The position numbers and the translations under genes are program-made. From Bacillus wiedmannii (lineage in GTDB: Bacteria; Bacillota; Bacilli; Bacillales; Bacillaceae_G): a stretch of 64,000 bases of DNA. Each line of letters opens with the position of its first letter. Position 1 is the first letter of the stretch. Where the stretch lies: the NCBI RefSeq assembly GCF_001583695.1, contig NZ_LOBC01000028.1, positions 394,423 to 458,422 of the forward strand. The letters run 5' to 3'. Below the pieces are notes generated by a model. The model was given only the letters and a program-made list of their open reading frames with translations, searched no databases and had not been told where the DNA came from. Positions 1 to 7,516 of the stretch are shown in pieces.

Positions 1-421
1 TCGTTAAAAATTTATATGTTCCCCAGCTATATTCATTCGCAAAAATTGTACTTGCATACACGAGGATAAATGGGAGCAATATTGGAAATACGATAAAACC
101 TGTATCTCTCATGAAAGAAAGCGGCGAACTGCTTGCCGGTGCTGTATCTGTATCTAAATGCTTCATCTTAAGCTGATATTCCTTTACAAGCTCGTCCCCA
201 GATCGTTCCGCTAAAATAGCTTCTTTTTTCATGCCTAGCTTTTTCTCAATTTCTACAGTTCGTTCTGTATAATCGGCTTTCCATCCTTTTGTTTCCGGTT
301 CTAAATACTTTACCGTAACCCACCCTAATCCAATTATTAATACTGCAATAACTGCAAAGGGAATAATCGTTCGCTTTCGCTTAAATATTTTATACAGTTC
401 GTTATACACTAAATTAAACAA
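1..421 (-). CDS. ABC-2 type transporter permease, N-terminal part
   Basis: The reading frame is open to the left window edge, so only about 140 N-terminal residues are present. A basic N-terminus (YKIFKRKR) leads into one membrane segment, then a charged extracytoplasmic stretch, then a second segment with NEYSWGTYKFLT, a motif typical of ABC-2 permeases of the lantibiotic-immunity or antibiotic-export kind. The start is a TTG that overlaps the end of the upstream ATPase gene by 8 nt and sits 8 nt after an AGGGGG ribosome site. A GTG four codons on is the alternative. It is the membrane partner of the ATPase just upstream. The substrate cannot be read from the sequence. Confidence 0.8.
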   Translation of the reverse strand, partial: MFNLVYNELYKIFKRKRTIIPFAVIAVLIIGLGWVTVKYLEPETKGWKADYTERTVEIEKKLGMKKEAILAERSGDELVKEYQLKMKHLDTDTAPASSSPLSFMRDTGFIVFPILLPFILVYASTIFANEYSWGTYKFLT

Positions 422-1325
422 TATCTTTTCCCCCTGTTAATTCTAAAAATTGCTCTTCTAACGTTTTTCTTTCTTCATATACACGATACACTTGAATATT
501 TTTCTCAAGCAATGTACGAATAACATTTGGGATTTCTTCGTCTTTTACAGTAATAAGTAGATCATTACCTTTTATTAAAACATCTTGGTCTAACATTTCT
601 GCTGCTTTATTCGCATCATCTACACGTATACGGATTGTCTCCATCTCTTCGCTTCGATTATGCTGAATATTTTGTGTCGCCACATATTCTCCATGCTGAA
701 TAATGATAACTCTGTCACACATTAATTCAACTTCTGAAAGTAAGTGACTAGATACAAGTACCGCTTTTCCTTGTTCATGTGCAATTTTCTTTATGTACAT
801 TCTCATTTCATGTATTCCACTAGGGTCTAATCCATTCGTTGGTTCATCTAATATCAATACATCTGGATCGTGAATAAGCGCTTGAGCAATTCCTAAACGT
901 TGTCTCATGCCGAGTGAATATGCTTTTACTTTACGGTCAATTACTTGTCCCATTCCTAACAATTTCACTACTTCATCGATACGTTCTTCTGTCACATTGC
1001 CATTCATCCGTCCGAAATATGTTAAATTTTCATAGCCGCTCAAAAATGGATAAAATTCCGGTGTCTCAATTACTGCTCCAATTTTCGAAGCCGTACTTTC
1101 AAATTGCTGTTTTACAGATTGGCCGTCAATCCAAACTTCTCCCTCTGTCATACGAATCATGCCGACCATCATTCTCATTAAAGTCGTTTTTCCAGCACCA
1201 TTTGGTCCGAGCAAACCAACTACTTCACCCTTTTTAACTTCGAAACTAATATTTTCTACAAGTGTCTTTGAACCGATTCGCTTCGTTAACCGCTCAACCT
1301 TTACAATTGATTGTTCATTTGTCAT
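414..1325 (-). CDS. ABC transporter ATP-binding protein
   Basis: The 303-residue ATPase energises the membrane partner encoded immediately downstream. It has Walker A GPNGAGKTT, a signature region written SLGMRQR, Walker B VLILDEPTNGLDPSG and the switch histidine in VSSHLL. After the nucleotide-binding domain comes a roughly 80-residue C-terminal extension, as in bacitracin/lantibiotic-type exporters. The frame extends 28 codons further upstream, but the ATG of MTNEQS has a GGAAAGG ribosome site 9 nt before it and is the better start. The 3' end overlaps the TTG start of the permease, so the two are translationally coupled. Confidence 0.88.
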   Translation of the reverse strand: MTNEQSIVKVERLTKRIGSKTLVENISFEVKKGEVVGLLGPNGAGKTTLMRMMVGMIRMTEGEVWIDGQSVKQQFESTASKIGAVIETPEFYPFLSGYENLTYFGRMNGNVTEERIDEVVKLLGMGQVIDRKVKAYSLGMRQRLGIAQALIHDPDVLILDEPTNGLDPSGIHEMRMYIKKIAHEQGKAVLVSSHLLSEVELMCDRVIIIQHGEYVATQNIQHNRSEEMETIRIRVDDANKAAEMLDQDVLIKGNDLLITVKDEEIPNVIRTLLEKNIQVYRVYEERKTLEEQFLELTGGKDIV

Positions 1326-1401
1326 ACTATACAACCTTTCCTTCCCATTCTTTGTCAGGTCTTTACACTGTAACATGATTATTTTTATGTGTAAAATAGG
1401 A

Positions 1402-1425
1402 AAAGGCATGATTTCTCATGCCTTT
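1402..1425 (-). terminator. Hairpin downstream of the FtsX-like gene
   Basis: The arms aaaggcatga and tcatgccttt have a 4-nt loop and are followed on the minus strand by a pyrimidine-rich stretch. It separates the gene at 1434-1991 from the ABC operon. Confidence 0.6.
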
Positions 1426-1433
1426 CCCTTGAA

Positions 1434-1991
1434 TTAAAATGAATTTTCATCTTGTAAACTTTGAACAAATCGAAAACATTGCATCATCGATAATAGGACG
1501 ATAACGATCATAATTATACTAACAACTACTATTGCATATATTGTAATCGGTGCACTATTTATCCCTTGTATTCCTACTATTTTCATAAAGATAATCGTAA
1601 ATAATTTCAAAAATAACATCCCATTCACTAATCCAAAAACAAAAGCTGCTCCATAAATAAATAATTGCTCCTGACATAATAAACATAGTACGTCATTTCT
1701 CTTCCTATTCTCTGCTACATAAGATTTAATTTCCTCTTTCCTCACTTGCAGAAGAGAAAACGTTATTTTATATGTAGTAAAAATACAAATAAAAATGAAT
1801 ACAATAAACAGCATGTAAAAGCTCATTTGAAATAAAAGTGTAGTCTCTAATTTCCCAATAGCTCCTTCATTAAATTGGAGCGATATCATAAAAAATAAAA
1901 TCATAGTACTCATAGCAACCCACATGAATTGCTTCATCCTTTTGGCAGCAAATGTTCTTATATTTTTTCTCACTAACTGACATAAAGACAT
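1434..1991 (-). CDS. Half-length FtsX/BceB-like membrane protein
   Basis: This 185-residue protein has about four membrane segments. Its layout matches the N-terminal third of BceB/YxdM-type permeases: a basic start, one segment, then paired segments around a VRKEEIKSYVAENRKRND cytoplasmic loop. It stops after FRFVQSLQDE, where full-length relatives of about 640 residues continue into the large extracellular domain. The ribosome site AGGGGAAG lies before the ATG. No partner ATPase of the Bce type adjoins it. It may be a genuine short protein or a remnant of a bacitracin-resistance-type permease. Confidence 0.6.
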   Translation of the reverse strand: MSLCQLVRKNIRTFAAKRMKQFMWVAMSTMILFFMISLQFNEGAIGKLETTLLFQMSFYMLFIVFIFICIFTTYKITFSLLQVRKEEIKSYVAENRKRNDVLCLLCQEQLFIYGAAFVFGLVNGMLFLKLFTIIFMKIVGIQGINSAPITIYAIVVVSIIMIVIVLLSMMQCFRFVQSLQDENSF

Positions 1992-2115
1992 ATATTCTTC
2001 CCCTACCTTACTTCATACCATACTCATTCTATACTACTAGTGTATAAAAATATGACATTTTAAACATCGCACTACAATCTGAATTTTTTCTAAGTCTTTA
2101 GTCCTAGAAAACAAA

Positions 2116-2494
2116 ATGGTAAAAAACAAACGTAATTGCGAATATAGCTATCTTCCATTTTCAAAAAAAGAAAGTAAAGCTTTCTTTTTTACCACCTCAA
2201 TCCCAACTCGATAAAGATGTACAAGTGCAAAAACATTGGTATGTTAATATTGAAGGTAGTTCCACGCTCGCTCCTGAAGAAGCACCTCCAAGTATAAATA
2301 GCTCTACCTCTACTACTCTTCAATCTGCAATAAACTTAACATACAATCAAAAAACGACTTTAGCGGCTATAATAAAAACGAATAAAGAAACCGTAAGAAT
2401 TCCAATGCTTGAGGAAAAAACTGCTATTGACCAACTATTACAAGAAAATGAACATGTTTATCTCTTTAGTATAGAACTAAAAAAAGAACACTAA
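2116..2494 (+). pseudogene. Frameshifted small gene of unknown function
   Basis: Two overlapping frames read as one protein if a T is removed from the T6 run at 2185-2190. The first part begins MVKNKRNCEYSYLPFSKKE, and the second continues LPPQSQLDKDVQVQKHWYV. The joined product would be about 125 residues, ending in a hydrophilic SIELKKEH. Without the shift, the only start for the second part is a GTG at 2225 with no ribosome site. The ATG at 2116 also lacks a good ribosome site, so the 5' end may be eroded too. I do not recognise the family. The stop codon lies inside a strong terminator hairpin, which suggests this was once an expressed gene. Confidence 0.5.
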
Positions 2495-2533
2495 AGCGGA
2501 AATGCAATTATATTGCATTTCCGCTTTAGTGTT
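2487..2533. terminator. Very long perfect hairpin
   Basis: A 21-bp perfect inverted repeat (left arm begins aacactaaagcgg) with a 5-nt loop covers the stop codon of the upstream frame. It lies between that gene and the convergent cidR, so it can serve both strands. Confidence 0.75.
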
Positions 2534-2557
2534 TAATGAGGTGTACTTTTTAACAAA

Positions 2558-3463
2558 TTAATTAATCTCATCCTCAACTTCTATTCTTTTCTTCTCTCTT
2601 GCAATTTTCAAAAACTCTAAAAGTTCTGGATTAGTATTCATTTTTTTGTACGCTACTGACATTTCTGCAACAAAATTCGAATCACATAACTCTTTATATA
2701 CGACTTCGGTTTTATACAATTTATTTGCCGATACAGGTATGACCGTAATTCCGATTCCTGCCGCTACAAGTCCCATAACTGTTTGATATTCCGTTGCTTC
2801 TTGTACAATGTGTGGACTAAATCCTACGTCGCGGCAAAGTGATAAAATTGTATCGTATAACGCTGGCCATACCGGTCTCGTAATAAATACGAACGGTTCG
2901 TCTCTTAAATCTTCAATATGTATTTCATCCTTTTCAGCAAGTGGATGTGCCTTCGGTAAACATAACGTACAAGAAAGCTTTTGAATTGGTTCTAACTCTA
3001 GTAATTGCGTTGGAATTGGCGGACGCAAAAAGCCAATATCAATACGGTTATCATGAAGTGCATGCACCTGATCCGGTGTTGACAGTTCATGTAATGCAAC
3101 AGACACTCTCGGAAATTTCTTTCTATACTCCCTTACGATAGATGGTAAAATATCATATATCGCCGCACCTACAAAACCAATTGAAAGTGAGCCCACTTCT
3201 CCCCTTTGGGCACTTTGTGCAACTTCTACTGCTTTATCAATTTGTTCAAACGCTTTTTTTACTTCTTTTAAAAACATTTCTCCAGCTTCTGTTAATTCAA
3301 CTTTTCTCTTCGTTCTTGAAAATAACATAACTCCCATTTCTTTTTCTAATTGCTGAATTTGTTGACTAAGCGGTGGTTGTGTCATTTGTAAACGAGCAGC
3401 TGCTCGTCCAAAGTGTAACTCCTCTGCCACTACAACAAAATATTGCAAATGCCGTAATTCCAT
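2558..3463 (-). CDS. cidR: LysR-family regulator of cidAB
   Basis: This 301-residue LysR-type activator has an N-terminal winged helix-turn-helix (MELRHLQYFVVVAEELHFGRAAARL, residues 1-25, then TQPPLSQQIQQLE) and a two-lobed effector domain to the C-terminus. It is divergent from cidA/cidB, the same arrangement as ywbI/ywbH-ywbG in B. subtilis and cidR in staphylococci, where the regulator responds to acetate and overflow metabolism. The frame opens 8 codons earlier, but the ATG of MELRH follows AAAGGGTG at normal spacing. A dyad in the shared intergenic region is its likely operator. Confidence 0.85.
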   Translation of the reverse strand: MELRHLQYFVVVAEELHFGRAAARLQMTQPPLSQQIQQLEKEMGVMLFSRTKRKVELTEAGEMFLKEVKKAFEQIDKAVEVAQSAQRGEVGSLSIGFVGAAIYDILPSIVREYRKKFPRVSVALHELSTPDQVHALHDNRIDIGFLRPPIPTQLLELEPIQKLSCTLCLPKAHPLAEKDEIHIEDLRDEPFVFITRPVWPALYDTILSLCRDVGFSPHIVQEATEYQTVMGLVAAGIGITVIPVSANKLYKTEVVYKELCDSNFVAEMSVAYKKMNTNPELLEFLKIAREKKRIEVEDEIN

Positions 3464-3495
3464 TTTGGACACCCTTTTCACTTTCAATTAATACA

Positions 3496-3556
3496 TCTAA
3501 TATATTAATAACATATAATTTATATATTAGACAAATTTTTCGAATGAACGTATAGT
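3496..3556 (+). promoter_or_regulatory. cidA promoter with LysR-type dyad
   Basis: The perfect 10-bp arms tctaatatat (3496-3505) and atatattaga (3522-3531) form a dyad. The right arm overlaps a -35 TTAGAC (3527-3532), which is 18 nt from a -10 TATAGT (3551-3556). This is where a LysR activator or autorepressor would bind. Confidence 0.6.
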
Positions 3557-3615
3557 AGAAATTGTTAATTCTTTTTTACAATTTTTATGTAAAAAAAGAA
3601 AGAGGTGGGTACTGT

Positions 3616-3981
3616 ATGAAATGGTGGAAATTAAGCGGACAAATTTTATTATTATTTTGTTTCGCTTGGACAGGTGAATGGATTGCAAAACAGGCACACC
3701 TCCCAGTTCCAGGAAGTATAATCGGTATTTTTTTATTGTTAATTTCATTAAAATTTAACCTAGTGAAAAAAGAGTGGATACAGGACGGAGCAGACTTTTT
3801 ATTAAAAGAACTTATTTTATTTTTCATTCCTTCTGCAGTCGCTGTCATACGCTACAAAGATACACTATCACAATATGGAATCGATCTCATTTTAATTATT
3901 ATGATTAGTACACTTTGTGTCACTCTCGCTACAGGACTCCTAACAGAATTGCTACTAAAGCGGAAAGGATCCACACAATGA
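3616..3981 (+). CDS. cidA: CidA/LrgA-family holin-like protein
   Basis: This 121-residue membrane protein has four predicted segments and the family motif [14 protein letters not shown] near residues 28-41. CidA/LrgA proteins are small holin-like membrane proteins linked to murein hydrolase activity, programmed lysis and acetate/pyruvate metabolism. The start is the ATG of MKWWKL behind AGAGGTGGG. Longer frames upstream lack a ribosome site. The stop overlaps the cidB start (ATGA), so the two are coupled. Confidence 0.88.
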   Translation: MKWWKLSGQILLLFCFAWTGEWIAKQAHLPVPGSIIGIFLLLISLKFNLVKKEWIQDGADFLLKELILFFIPSAVAVIRYKDTLSQYGIDLILIIMISTLCVTLATGLLTELLLKRKGSTQ

Positions 3982-4655
3982 TCGGCTTTCTTTGTTTGCT
4001 ATTAACACTATTCACATATTGGATATCGAAGAAAATGTATCAACGCTGGAATTGGAGCTTACTTTCTCCTCTGCTCGTCTGCCCTATTATTTTAATTGCT
4101 TTATTACTCGGACTAGACACACCTTATGAAACATATGAAACAGGTGGGCAATGGTTAACAGAATTATTAAAGCCTGCAACAGTCGCTTTTGCATGGCCAA
4201 TCTATAAATACTTTGATTTACTCAAGAAACATGGAATAGCTATCTTACTTAATGTCATTGTCGGCTCGTTTTTATCAGTTATTACTTCAGCACTACTAGC
4301 AAATTATTTTCAAATTGATTCATCGTTAGAACATAGTTTAGCACCTCATATTGTAACGACACCAATTGCAATGGCCATTTCAGAAATGATCGGTGGTATG
4401 TCAGAATTAACGGCTGTATTTGTTGTTTTAACTGCGTTAACAGGAGCATTGCTCGGACCTTCTCTCATACGTATATGCCGTATTAAAACAGCGCTCGCAA
4501 AAGGCATTATGTTAGGCACGAGCGCAAATGGAACCGGTACATCAAAAGCATTCGAAATCGGCCCTGTAGAAGGAACCATTGCAAGTTTATCTATGCTTTT
4601 AACAGCAGGAGCTAGTTTAGTTATCGTTCCGCTTTTCTTATCGTGGATACATTGA
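3978..4655 (+). CDS. cidB: CidB/LrgB-family membrane protein
   Basis: This 225-residue membrane protein has six to seven segments. LrgB family hallmarks include [17 protein letters not shown] near residues 117-133 and the [16 protein letters not shown] stretch near residues 176-191. It partners CidA. The ATG overlaps the cidA stop by 4 nt and has GGAAAGGA upstream. The operon ends in a bidirectional terminator. Confidence 0.88.
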   Translation: MIGFLCLLLTLFTYWISKKMYQRWNWSLLSPLLVCPIILIALLLGLDTPYETYETGGQWLTELLKPATVAFAWPIYKYFDLLKKHGIAILLNVIVGSFLSVITSALLANYFQIDSSLEHSLAPHIVTTPIAMAISEMIGGMSELTAVFVVLTALTGALLGPSLIRICRIKTALAKGIMLGTSANGTGTSKAFEIGPVEGTIASLSMLLTAGASLVIVPLFLSWIH

Positions 4656-4684
4656 AAAAGCAAGTGTTTAAACACTCGCTTTTT
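4655..4684. terminator. Bidirectional terminator between cidB and the Nudix gene
   Basis: The nearly perfect palindrome is centred on gtgtttaaacac, has one mismatch, and is flanked by A5 and T5 runs. The convergent Nudix gene ends inside it. Confidence 0.75.
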
Positions 4685-5081
4685 TATTTATATATTTATT
4701 TAAAATCTCATAATCCTCCGGGAAAGATAGCGTTAATTCCTTCACTTCATCTATCCTTTTCCAAGCAATTTCATGTATTAACTCATCAGGATCTTGGATT
4801 TTCATACTACCGCCTATTTTTTTAACGACATAATAATGAACGTATACAGGAACCCCGTATGTAATACCCTCTTTTTCGTATATTTTATTTACAACTTCCA
4901 CATTGTAACCTGTTTCTTCCCAAACTTCTCGAATACAACATTCTTCTAGTGTCTCTCCCTTTTCAAGCCCTCCACTTGGAACAGACCACCTTTTTTCTTC
5001 ACCCTTTTGCCCTTGCAACACCATTAAAACTTCATTTTTTTCATTTATACATACTGCTGCACAACCTATCCATCTTTCCAT
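4668..5081 (-). CDS. Nudix hydrolase
   Basis: This 137-residue protein carries a full Nudix box, G-x5-E-x7-REVWEETGY, within residues 38-60. Such enzymes hydrolyse a nucleoside diphosphate linked to another group; the substrate is not predictable here. The second of two close ATGs (MERWIG) was chosen because GGGGAGGG lies 6 nt before it, while the first abuts the ribosome site. It stands alone, and its end lies in the shared terminator with cidB. Confidence 0.85.
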   Translation of the reverse strand: MERWIGCAAVCINEKNEVLMVLQGQKGEEKRWSVPSGGLEKGETLEECCIREVWEETGYNVEVVNKIYEKEGITYGVPVYVHYYVVKKIGGSMKIQDPDELIHEIAWKRIDEVKELTLSFPEDYEILNKYINKKASV

Positions 5082-5222
5082 ATACATCCCTCCCCTACAA
5101 AAATTCACCTTCTTTATCATTTTCTCCTTGAAAAAAGAGGAAAAAAGTAAACTAATGACGAAAAATCACATTAACTTCATAGACAATCCCTTCTTAGAAA
5201 TTAAAAACGGAAGGATGAAAAT

Positions 5223-5423
5223 ATGATTTCTAAATATGTTGTGGAATGTGTCTTTTGTGAAGAAAATCGAAAACCACGCCAAGCTATCGTAACAGTTCCC
5301 GCCACTACTCAGCTACTAGCCATTGAAAAAGTGCGTGCGGAATGTAAACGTCGTTTCGGAAAAGCTTTATTATTGCAAACAGAAATTAAAGAAGAAATAG
5401 TTTTTGAACAAAAAGAAAGCTAA
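5223..5423 (+). CDS. Small conserved-looking hypothetical protein
   Basis: This 66-residue cytoplasmic protein has a CVFC pair near the N-terminus (residues 9-12) and a basic centre (RAECKRRFGKA). The start is well supported by GGAAGGATG upstream, and a strong terminator begins at the stop codon. No family is recognised. Two closely spaced cysteines could bind metal, but a single pair is weak evidence. Confidence 0.65.
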   Translation: MISKYVVECVFCEENRKPRQAIVTVPATTQLLAIEKVRAECKRRFGKALLLQTEIKEEIVFEQKES

Positions 5424-5445
5424 CCATAAATTGGTCAGCTTTCTT
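5413..5445 (+). terminator. Terminator of the 66-residue gene
   Basis: The arms aagaaagctaacca and tggtcagctttctt have one wobble position and a short loop, with the stop codon inside the stem. Confidence 0.75.
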
Positions 5446-5738
5446 ATCCGATCATATTTTCACATGAAGATTAGGGGCATCCTCTTTAAGGATCGGGATC
5501 TTCCCATTATGTACGTTCCATAATGGTCATCGAACAATATATTTCTATGCAATTAATTATTGAATAGAATAGGGCAAAACTTGTTCGCATTTTTAGAAAA
5601 GGGATAGGGATATAATTCAAGTAGTACTTCGAATACTCGAACTTTATACTCATTATATTAAAGCAAATCCTTTTATATGGGAAATATGAATTACTTACAT
5701 AATTCAGTCGTAAAACATATTAGTTTGCTATATTATTT
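5446..5738. other. Non-coding stretch with three adjacent hairpins
   Basis: No credible reading frame was found. Three small stems follow each other at 5479-5526: atcct/aggat, ggga/tccc, and ccattatg/cataatgg with a 7-nt loop. The rest is AT-rich with no clear promoter. Confidence 0.35.
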
Positions 5739-6494
5739 TTATTCCATCAATAACATACATCCAGCTACAACTGGTGTCATAATCATTGAAAACTTCAAAA
5801 GCATACGTGGTGCATAATTTGTAAACTTCGCTCCGATATACGCTCCTAACATCGTCCCAATTAATACTTGCAATAACAATATATAATCTAGATACCCTTC
5901 TGAACTATATCCTAGCCCACCTCCAATCGCAATCGGCAATATAACAAGCATAGTTGTTCCTACAGATTGCTGAATCGTTAATCCTAATAGAACCATTAAT
6001 CCAAGTTGAATAAATGGTGCAGAACCAATCCCGAATGAACCAGCCATCATTCCAGTGACTAATCCAAGACATATACATTTCATTATATTGTCTTTCGAAA
6101 AATCTTTAATTTCTGCTAAAAGTAGTTCTTCCCTATTTTGAAACTTAATTAATTTAACAAACATAAAAATTGCAGATAAAAATAACATTCCAGCTGTAAA
6201 CCAATGAAGAAGATGCGATGGTATAAGTGAACCAAGCTTTGCACCAATATAAGAACCAAGTGCTCCACATCCACCAACAATCCCTCCTATAGTAACTACA
6301 ACATTTCCTTCACGATAATGACTTATAACCCCAGATAATGTTGTAAATGCCATTGCAGTTAAAGACGTTGCAAGCGCAACATGAATAGGAATGCGGAATA
6401 CTAAAGTGAGTATTGCGATAATAAAACCAGCTCCCCCTGCTCCAACAAATCCTAATAAAACTCCCATTACTAACATCGTTATAATAATTGCCAC
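5739..6494 (-). CDS. TauE/SafE-family sulfite/sulfonate-type permease
   Basis: This 251-residue membrane protein has about eight segments in two repeated halves, each opening with a glycine-rich stretch (GVLLGFVGAGGAGFI near residue 12; TGMMAGSFGIGSAPF near residue 146). This is the TauE/SafE/YfcA layout. Family members move sulfite, sulfonates or other small anions; the substrate here is unknown. The GTG start follows GGAGGG at 7 nt. It is a single-gene unit. Confidence 0.82.
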   Translation of the reverse strand: MAIIITMLVMGVLLGFVGAGGAGFIIAILTLVFRIPIHVALATSLTAMAFTTLSGVISHYREGNVVVTIGGIVGGCGALGSYIGAKLGSLIPSHLLHWFTAGMLFLSAIFMFVKLIKFQNREELLLAEIKDFSKDNIMKCICLGLVTGMMAGSFGIGSAPFIQLGLMVLLGLTIQQSVGTTMLVILPIAIGGGLGYSSEGYLDYILLLQVLIGTMLGAYIGAKFTNYAPRMLLKFSMIMTPVVAGCMLLME

Positions 6495-6548
6495 AGACTT
6501 TCCCTCCAGTAAAGCAATTATCCATCATATTCTTCCTTATATACAAAT

Positions 6549-6575
6549 AAAAAGCATCCTAGATGGATGCTTTTT
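6549..6575. terminator. Terminator between the small gene and the permease
   Basis: The perfect 11-bp stem aaaaagcatcc/ggatgcttttt has a 5-nt loop. On the minus strand it terminates the 48-residue gene. Confidence 0.75.
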
Positions 6576-6592
6576 ATTTCAATAATATGTAC

Positions 6593-6739
6593 TTAATCTT
6601 GATTAATCAAAATAACTGCAGGACCAGCGACTACTACTCCAGCTACTTCTATCTTTTCAAATTCCTTTACTGTAATAGATATAACTCCTTCTCTTTCCAT
6701 TAATTCTTTACTCAGGACATCAGTCGGGATTGCTTTCAC
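6593..6739 (-). CDS. 48-residue hypothetical protein
   Basis: A GTG start sits behind a near-consensus AAAAGGAGGT and opens a 48-codon frame. It begins MKAIPTDVLSKELMEREG and ends in a hydrophobic stretch, VAGVVVAGPAVILINQD. A terminator follows immediately. Upstream is CATATTGTA, which fits a sigma-K -10 (CATA-N3-TA), so sporulation expression is possible. I do not recognise the family, and its size means automated callers may skip it. Confidence 0.65.
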   Translation of the reverse strand: MKAIPTDVLSKELMEREGVISITVKEFEKIEVAGVVVAGPAVILINQD

Positions 6740-6761
6740 CGTCTTACCTCCTTTTCATTTA

Positions 6762-6770
6762 TACAATATG
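6762..6770 (-). promoter_or_regulatory. Sigma-K-like -10 upstream of the 48-residue gene
   Basis: CATATTGTA on the minus strand matches CATA-N3-TA and lies 23 nt upstream of the GTG. No convincing -35 is visible. Confidence 0.3.
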
Positions 6771-6913
6771 ATACAATGAAACTTTAATTAGGCTGCCCGT
6801 TTATGCACGATAAAAATAACCCAATGCATCTATATATGCATCACCTCCGCTTTCATTCCTTATTCCCTTCAAAACCCTTCTCTCCCTTCCGTAACGTATT
6901 GAAAAATAAAAAA

Positions 6914-6934
6914 GAAGCTATAACATATAGCTTC
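6914..6934 (-). terminator. Terminator after the membrane/NERD pair
   Basis: The perfect 9-bp stem gaagctata/tatagcttc is followed on the minus strand by TTTTTTATTTTT. Confidence 0.75.
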
Positions 6935-6943
6935 TAAATTTAT

Positions 6944-7510
6944 TTAATCTCTCTGCACCTTATATTTCAAAACTCTACCATCTTTATCAAATTGTAAAAC
7001 AAGATGTTCACTATCTATAGGGATAAAGCCACGTTCAGTTCCAAGATAGTACGAAGTGATAACCCCGTTTTCTCCATTTCTCGTTTCAGTAGGCGTTCCT
7101 AATAATTGTGTAATTTCTTCATTTGATTTTCCTGTTAATTTATATTTTTGTATTAGATCATCTACCATATGTACCCGTTTATCTTCAGCATGTAACCATC
7201 GATCTTGATTAAACTTTGAAGTGTATGTATTCATACTTAATTGTGCAGTACATACTATTAACGGAATAAGTGCTACTATTAACACTTCCGACATTTGCTT
7301 CTTTTCTTCATTACGATTTTTAGCAACATATAAGATCGACTTTTGAATCATAACTAATAAAACAAATGGCACGACTATTACAAAAACGCTCGTTACACTT
7401 AATGACGTATGAGCCATACCAATAATAAACATAAAAGCAAGATACATTAGTATATACAAACAAATATAAACATACAAAATACCCCTTAATATAGCACTCA
7501 GAAAGCTCAC
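6944..7510 (-). CDS. Membrane protein with SmpA/BamE-like C-terminal fold
   Basis: This protein of about 188 residues has two N-terminal membrane segments, a basic linker, a third segment near residue 80, and an outside domain. The outside domain holds NEEITQLLGTPTETRNGENG followed by YYLGTERGFIP, a pattern like SmpA/OmlA-type small lipoprotein domains. The function is unknown. The GTG start overlaps the ribosome site AGAGGTG, so a non-standard or slightly later start is possible. It lies 6 nt after the NERD gene and is probably co-transcribed with it. Confidence 0.6.
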   Translation of the reverse strand: MSFLSAILRGILYVYICLYILMYLAFMFIIGMAHTSLSVTSVFVIVVPFVLLVMIQKSILYVAKNRNEEKKQMSEVLIVALIPLIVCTAQLSMNTYTSKFNQDRWLHAEDKRVHMVDDLIQKYKLTGKSNEEITQLLGTPTETRNGENGVITSYYLGTERGFIPIDSEHLVLQFDKDGRVLKYKVQRD

Positions 7511-7516
7511 CTCTTT

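Noticed and set aside
6791-6832. A 13-codon frame (begins MHWVIFIV) behind GGAGGTG upstream of the 48-residue gene
   Set aside because: The spacing to the ribosome site is long and so short a frame occurs by chance; there is no evidence of a leader-peptide mechanism.
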